DNA from: JAMWZF01 sp041628615
GTDB taxonomy: Bacteria > Pseudomonadota > Alphaproteobacteria > Rhodobacterales > Rhodobacteraceae
NCBI GenBank assembly: GCA_041628615.1
Contig: JBFKOW010000147.1
Coordinates: forward strand, 1 to 8,918
Length of the DNA: 8,918 bases
Direction: 5' to 3'
The notes below the pieces were generated by a model, which worked only from the letters and a program-made list of their open reading frames with translations, was not told the origin of the DNA and made no database searches. Positions 5,443 to 8,918 of this stretch are shown piece by piece. Each line of letters starts with the position of its first letter. Positions within the stretch are counted from its first letter, which is position 1. The position numbers and the translations under genes were made by a program.

Positions 5443-7002
5443 ATGACCAACCAGACCCCCCAACGCCGCGGCCGCGCCGCCCGCACCGCGGCCCGCGCCG
5501 CGCCCCTGTCCGAGGACCTGCGCCCGGTCCGGCCGGGGATGAGCGGCGGCCGCTACCGGCCGCTGAGCGACGCCGATTGCGCCCGCATCCACGCCGCCGC
5601 GCTGACCGCGCTGGAAGAGATCGGGCTGGCCGACGCGCCGCCCTCCGGCATCGCCGCGATGACCGCGGCGGGCGCGGTGCTGGGCGAGGACCGCAGGCTC
5701 CGCTTCCCGCGCGCGCTGGTCGAGGACATGCTCGCGATCGCCGCCCGAGACATCACCCTGCATGGCCGCGACCCGTCCCACGATCTCCTGCTCTCCGGGT
5801 CGCGGGTGCATTACGGCACCGCGGGGGCCGCCGTCCACGTCGTCGACGCGGCGACCGGCACCTACCGTGAATCGACCGTCGCCGACCTGCACGCGGCGGC
5901 CCGGATCGCCGACGCCCTCCCCAACGTCCATTTCGTGCAGCGCCCGATGGTGGCGCGCGACATCCCCGACAATCTCGAGATGGACCTCAACACCATCCAC
6001 GCCTGCGTCTCGGGGACACTCAAGCATGTCGGCACCTCGTTCTCGGACCCCTCCCACGTGGCGCCGGGGCTGGAGATGCTGCACCTGATCGCCGGCGGCG
6101 AGGCGGCCTGGCGGGCGCGGCCCTTCGTGTCGAACTCGAACTGCTTCGTGGTGCCGCCGATGAAGTTCGCCACCGAAAGCTGCCAGGCGATGGAGTCCTG
6201 CATCCGCGGCGGGATGCCGGTGCTGCTGCTGTCGGCGGGGATGGCCGGGGCCACCGCGCCCTCCACCGTGGCCGGGGCGATCGTGCAGTCGGTGGCCGAG
6301 TGCCTTGCCGGGGTGGTCTACGTCAACGCGCTGTCGCCCGGGCACCCGGCGGTGTTCGGCACCTGGCCGTTCGGGCTGGACCTGCGCACCGGGGCGATGA
6401 CGGTGGGATCGGGGGAACAGGCGCTGCTCACCGCGGGCTGCGCCCAGATGCACCATTTCTACGGGCTGCCGGGCGGCGCCGCCGCCGGGGCCTCGGATTC
6501 CAAGCTGCCCGACATGCAGGCGGGCTGGGAACAGATGTGCTCGAACGTGATGGCCGGGCTGTCGGGGCTCAACATGGTCTACGAGGCGGCGGGGATGCAT
6601 GCCTCGCTGCTCGGCTTCTGCCTGGAATCCCTCGTCCTCGCGGACGACCTGATCGGCCAGGCCCTGCGCTGCCTGCGCGGCATCGAGGTGGACGACGAGA
6701 GCCTCGCCCTCGACCAGATGCGCCAGGTCTGTCTGGGCGGGCCGGGGCACTATCTCGGCACCGACCAGACGATGGCCCGGATGCAGCGCGACCACGTCTA
6801 TCCCACGCTCGGCAACCGGATGTCGCCGAAGGAATGGGAGGAGGCGCAGTGGCCGCAACTCGTGCCGCGGGCGACCGCGCGGGTGGCGCAGATCCTCGCC
6901 GGACCGAACCGGGCCGCCCTGCCCGCCGCCACCGAGACGGCGCTCAGGGCGCGCTTCGCGCTGCATCTGCCGCGGCAGGCCGCCGGTGCCGCCGCCGGGT
7001 GA
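5443..7002 (+). CDS. Trimethylamine methyltransferase (MttB) superfamily protein, non-pyrrolysine
   Basis: A 519-aa protein; GGAG at 5433-5436 sits 6 bases before the ATG. After an Arg/Ala-rich N-terminal tail (~residues 1-36), the sequence follows the MttB TIM-barrel family: an N-terminal helical part from RYRPLSDADCARIHAAALTAL, HYGTAGAAVHVVDAATG (~124-140), a central LKHVGTSFSDP, and the conserved ASDSKLPDMQAGWEQM at ~350-365, ending with YPTLGNRMSPKEWEEAQWP. Family members move a methyl group from a quaternary or tertiary amine, such as glycine betaine or trimethylamine, to a corrinoid protein. The archaeal enzyme needs pyrrolysine (in-frame TAG); here the frame has no internal stop, placing it with the large pyrrolysine-free branch (MtgB-like). 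The substrate cannot be read off. No corrinoid-protein gene or methyltransferase partner is present in the window. The following dehydrogenase converges on it. Confidence 0.9.
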   Translation: MTNQTPQRRGRAARTAARAAPLSEDLRPVRPGMSGGRYRPLSDADCARIHAAALTALEEIGLADAPPSGIAAMTAAGAVLGEDRRLRFPRALVEDMLAIAARDITLHGRDPSHDLLLSGSRVHYGTAGAAVHVVDAATGTYRESTVADLHAAARIADALPNVHFVQRPMVARDIPDNLEMDLNTIHACVSGTLKHVGTSFSDPSHVAPGLEMLHLIAGGEAAWRARPFVSNSNCFVVPPMKFATESCQAMESCIRGGMPVLLLSAGMAGATAPSTVAGAIVQSVAECLAGVVYVNALSPGHPAVFGTWPFGLDLRTGAMTVGSGEQALLTAGCAQMHHFYGLPGGAAAGASDSKLPDMQAGWEQMCSNVMAGLSGLNMVYEAAGMHASLLGFCLESLVLADDLIGQALRCLRGIEVDDESLALDQMRQVCLGGPGHYLGTDQTMARMQRDHVYPTLGNRMSPKEWEEAQWPQLVPRATARVAQILAGPNRAALPAATETALRARFALHLPRQAAGAAAG

Positions 7003-7028
7003 TCCCGGCCGCGGCACGGCCCCGGATC
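7001..7028. terminator. Possible short bidirectional hairpin between convergent genes
   Basis: GATCC (7001-7005) pairs with GGATC (7024-7028), with further interrupted G/C pairing inside. It overlaps both convergent stop codons in a 24-bp gap. There is no T-run and the stem has mismatches, so the termination role is a guess from position. Confidence 0.25.
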
Positions 7029-7902
7029 AGCCGTCGAGCGCGCGCAGCCGCTTGATCAGGCTGGAGGTGTCCCAGCGCCCGCCGCCCAGCTTCTGGACCT
7101 CCTTGTAGAACTGGTCCACCAGCGCCGTGACAGGAAGCGACGCGCCGGTCTCGTTGGCGGCGGCAAGGCAGATGCCGAGGTCCTTGCGCATCCAGTCCAC
7201 CGCGAAGCCGTGGTCGAAGTGGTCGTCGAGCATCGTCTCGTAGCGGTTCACCATCTGCCAGGACCCGGCCGCGCCGCCGCCGATCACGTCGATCACCGCG
7301 CGGCCGTCGAGCCCGGCCTTCTCGGCGAAATGCAGCCCCTCGGAGAGACCCTGCACCAGCCCGGCGATGCAGATCTGGTTGACCATCTTGGTCAGCTGGC
7401 CCGCGCCGCTGTCGCCGAGCCGGGCGCATTTCTTGGCATAGGCCGCGATCACCGCCTCGGCCCGGGCATAGGCTTCGGGCTCGCCGCCGCACATCACCAC
7501 GAGCTGGCCGTTCTCGGCCCCCGCCTGCCCGCCCGAGATCGGCGCGTCGACGAAGGCCACGCCGTGCCCGGCGGCGGCGGCGTGCATCTCGCGCGTCACG
7601 CTGGCCGAGACGGTGGTGTGGTCGACGAAGACGCTGCCCCTTTCCATCGCCGCCAGCGCGCCGTCCGGGCCGGTGCAGACGTGCCGCAGGTCGTCGTCGT
7701 TGCCGACGCAGGACATCACGAACTCGGCCCCCGCCGCGGCGGCCGCCGGGGTCGGCGCGGCGGTGCCGCCATGCGCGGCCGCCCACGCCTCGGCCTTCGC
7801 CGCGGTCCGGTTGTAGACCGTCACCTCGTGTCCCGCCGCCTTCAGATGGCCGGCCATGGGATATCCCATCACGCCCAGCCCGAGAAATGCCACCTTCGCC
7901 AC
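7027..7902 (-). CDS. NAD(P)-dependent beta-hydroxyacid dehydrogenase (3-hydroxyisobutyrate dehydrogenase-like)
   Basis: A 291-aa protein starting at GTG (7902-7900), with GGGAGGA 8 bases upstream deciding the start. The Rossmann fold opens at once: KVAFLGLGVMGYPMAGHL, with GLGVMG at 8-13. Residues 119-125 (DAPISGG) are the substrate-binding signature and GQLTKMVNQ carries the catalytic Lys172 with Asn175. WMRKDLGICLAAA (~237-249) is the C-terminal helical-domain signature with Lys240/Asp241. The second strand ends VYNRT (29-33) instead of an acidic residue. An Asn-Arg-Thr turn is associated with NADP(H)-preferring members such as glyoxylate/succinic-semialdehyde reductases, so NADP(H) use is inferred. 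Possible reactions are reduction of glyoxylate or tartronate semialdehyde, or oxidation of 3-hydroxyisobutyrate; the sequence does not choose. It diverges from the acylase gene 115 bp away. Confidence 0.92.
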   Translation of the reverse strand: MAKVAFLGLGVMGYPMAGHLKAAGHEVTVYNRTAAKAEAWAAAHGGTAAPTPAAAAAGAEFVMSCVGNDDDLRHVCTGPDGALAAMERGSVFVDHTTVSASVTREMHAAAAGHGVAFVDAPISGGQAGAENGQLVVMCGGEPEAYARAEAVIAAYAKKCARLGDSGAGQLTKMVNQICIAGLVQGLSEGLHFAEKAGLDGRAVIDVIGGGAAGSWQMVNRYETMLDDHFDHGFAVDWMRKDLGICLAAANETGASLPVTALVDQFYKEVQKLGGGRWDTSSLIKRLRALDG

Positions 7903-8017
7903 TCTTCGCGTCCTCCCTGTCTAGTCCCTTGCACCGCCGGACCATTCCCGGCATCTGGTCTGCTACCGAAGACCCATATGCGATAAACTGGCGGGCCGAC
8001 AACGGGAGGCGGGGCAG
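7903..8017. promoter_or_regulatory. Divergent intergenic region with three related half-sites
   Basis: Between the two divergent genes are GACCA (about 7940-7944), TGGTC (7956-7960) and GGTCT/AGACC (7957-7961 and 7970-7974). The first two form GACCA-N11-TGGTC, the last two GGTCT-N8-AGACC, sharing the central half-site. GATAAA at 7982-7987 is a possible -10 for the plus-strand gene, but no good -35 is placed in front of it. Operator function and the bound regulator (GntR-type sites have TGGT/ACCA halves) are guesses. Confidence 0.3.
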
Positions 8018-8918
8018 ATGGCAGTGATCTTTCGTTGGCTCGTGCGGATCGCGGCGGCGCTGATGGCCCTGACCGCCGGGGCGGCTGCGCTGGTCTACTA
8101 TTTCGCCGCGCGGTCGCTGCCGGACTACGACGCCCAGACCGCGGTGGCCGGAATCTCGGCCCCTGTCGAGATCGTCCGCGACAACGCCAACGTGCCCCAT
8201 ATCTTCGGCGCCACCGACGCGGACGTGTTCTTCGCCATGGGCTATGCCCACGCCCAGGACCGGTTGTGGCAGATGACGATGCTGCGCCGCACCGCGCAGG
8301 GCCGGCTGTCCGAACTGTTCGGCGAGGCCACGGTGAGCATCGACGAGGTGATGCGCCGGCTCGACCTCTACCGGCTCGCCGCCGCCTCGGTCGCGATGCA
8401 GGACGACTATGCCACCGCGGCGCTCGACGCCTACGCCGCCGGGGTCAATGCCTGGCTTGCCGAGGTGAACGACGGCGCGCGGGGCCGCGGCGCGCCCGAG
8501 ATGTGGTTGTTTAACCACCCGGTCGCGCCCTGGGCCCCCGCCGACAGTCTCGCCATCCTGAAGCTGATGGCGCTGCAACTGACCGGCCACATGGAAACCG
8601 AGGTCAAGCGGGCGCGGACGTCGCTGCTGATCCCGCCCGAGCGGCTGGCCGACATCCTGCCCGACGCCCCCGGTCCGGGGATCGCCGCGCTGCCGTCCTA
8701 CGCCGAACTGGTGCACGACGTGCCGCGCCATGCCGCGGTTCGGCCCGCCCGGGTGCCCGCCGGGCCGGGCCTGTCGCCGTTCAACCCGCCCGAGCTTGCC
8801 GGCGCCTCGAACGGCTGGGCCGCCGGGATCCCGCGCTCGGCCACCGGCGCGACGCTGCTCGCCAACGATCCGCATCTCGGGCTGACCGCCCCGACGATCT
8901 GGTATCTGGTCCGGCTGG
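8018..8918 (+). CDS. Penicillin acylase family hydrolase, membrane-anchored (3' end missing)
   Basis: ATG at 8018 with GGGAGG (8004-8009) 8 bases upstream. The frame stays open to the window end (300 codons), so roughly the last half or more of the protein is missing. Residues ~5-28 (FRWLVRIAAALMALTAGAAALVYYF, a basic start then a hydrophobic run) form a signal anchor. VEIVRDNANVPHIFG (~50-64) and GYAHAQDRLWQMTMLRR (~74-90) are the conserved alpha-subunit motifs. GASNGWAAG places Ser264 as the predicted N-terminal nucleophile of the beta subunit; the precursor would be cut just before it by self-processing, exposing Ser as catalytic residue. NDPHLGL shortly after is also family-typical. Members hydrolyse amide bonds of penicillins, acyl-homoserine lactones, aculeacin or cyclic lipopeptides in the periplasm; the substrate here is not known. 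It is transcribed away from the dehydrogenase. Confidence 0.92.
   Translation, partial: MAVIFRWLVRIAAALMALTAGAAALVYYFAARSLPDYDAQTAVAGISAPVEIVRDNANVPHIFGATDADVFFAMGYAHAQDRLWQMTMLRRTAQGRLSELFGEATVSIDEVMRRLDLYRLAAASVAMQDDYATAALDAYAAGVNAWLAEVNDGARGRGAPEMWLFNHPVAPWAPADSLAILKLMALQLTGHMETEVKRARTSLLIPPERLADILPDAPGPGIAALPSYAELVHDVPRHAAVRPARVPAGPGLSPFNPPELAGASNGWAAGIPRSATGATLLANDPHLGLTAPTIWYLVRL

Noticed and set aside
5152..7017. 621-codon minus-strand open frame
   Set aside because: Exact antisense shadow of the MttB-family gene; low-complexity Arg/Gly/His-rich product with no recognisable domain and no proper start context.
6944..8875. 643-codon minus-strand open frame
   Set aside because: Runs over the dehydrogenase in another frame and antisense to the acylase; both real genes have strong motifs and ribosome sites, this frame has none.
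1..8918. Defence island, prophage, insertion sequence or CRISPR
   Set aside because: No transposase, integrase, terminal repeats, direct-repeat array or nuclease/helicase genes; composition is even across the window.

Overview
The window is about 70% GC or more, with strongly G/C-biased third codon positions and uninterrupted reading frames. Two exported proteins end in VPLPA-type C-terminal sorting signals. It also carries a SoxR-type regulator, a pyrrolysine-independent MttB-family methyltransferase and a short single-anchor M48 protease. Together these point to an alphaproteobacterium, most likely Rhodobacteraceae (Rhodobacterales). No mobile element, CRISPR array, rRNA or tRNA was seen; it reads as ordinary chromosome.

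Layout. (1) 1-707, +: the 3' part of a LuxR-type regulator with a PAS-like N-terminal region. (2) 787-3148: two convergent genes for exported VPLPA-CTERM proteins that share a bidirectional hairpin terminator. The first has seven spaced NxxG-type repeats. The second has one cysteine and a downstream FQAAIW motif, the pattern of an internal Cys-Gln thioester domain. (3) 3149-3444: an intergenic region with nested perfect inverted repeats. (4) 3445-4146, +: an M48 metalloprotease whose 3' end overlaps that of the next gene. (5) 4137-5218: a SoxR module. soxR (+) diverges from a minus-strand pair, an unrecognised 57-aa protein and a VOC/glyoxalase-fold protein, translationally coupled by TGATG. 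The divergent spacer holds a near-consensus SoxR box in a 19-bp spacer, laid out like the E. coli soxS promoter and facing the small gene/VOC pair. A good housekeeping-type soxR promoter lies on the other strand, overlapping it. (6) 5443-7002, +: an MttB-superfamily methyltransferase. (7) 7027-7902, -: an NAD(P)-dependent beta-hydroxyacid dehydrogenase with a GTG start. (8) 8018-end, +: a membrane-anchored penicillin-acylase-family N-terminal nucleophile hydrolase, cut by the window end.

The best-supported working unit is the redox circuit: SoxR probably limits its own expression and, when its [2Fe-2S] cluster is oxidised, activates the small protein plus VOC pair. The two sorting-signal proteins are probably substrates of an exosortase encoded elsewhere. 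The remaining genes look like independent units, and no multi-gene defence or biosynthetic system is visible.
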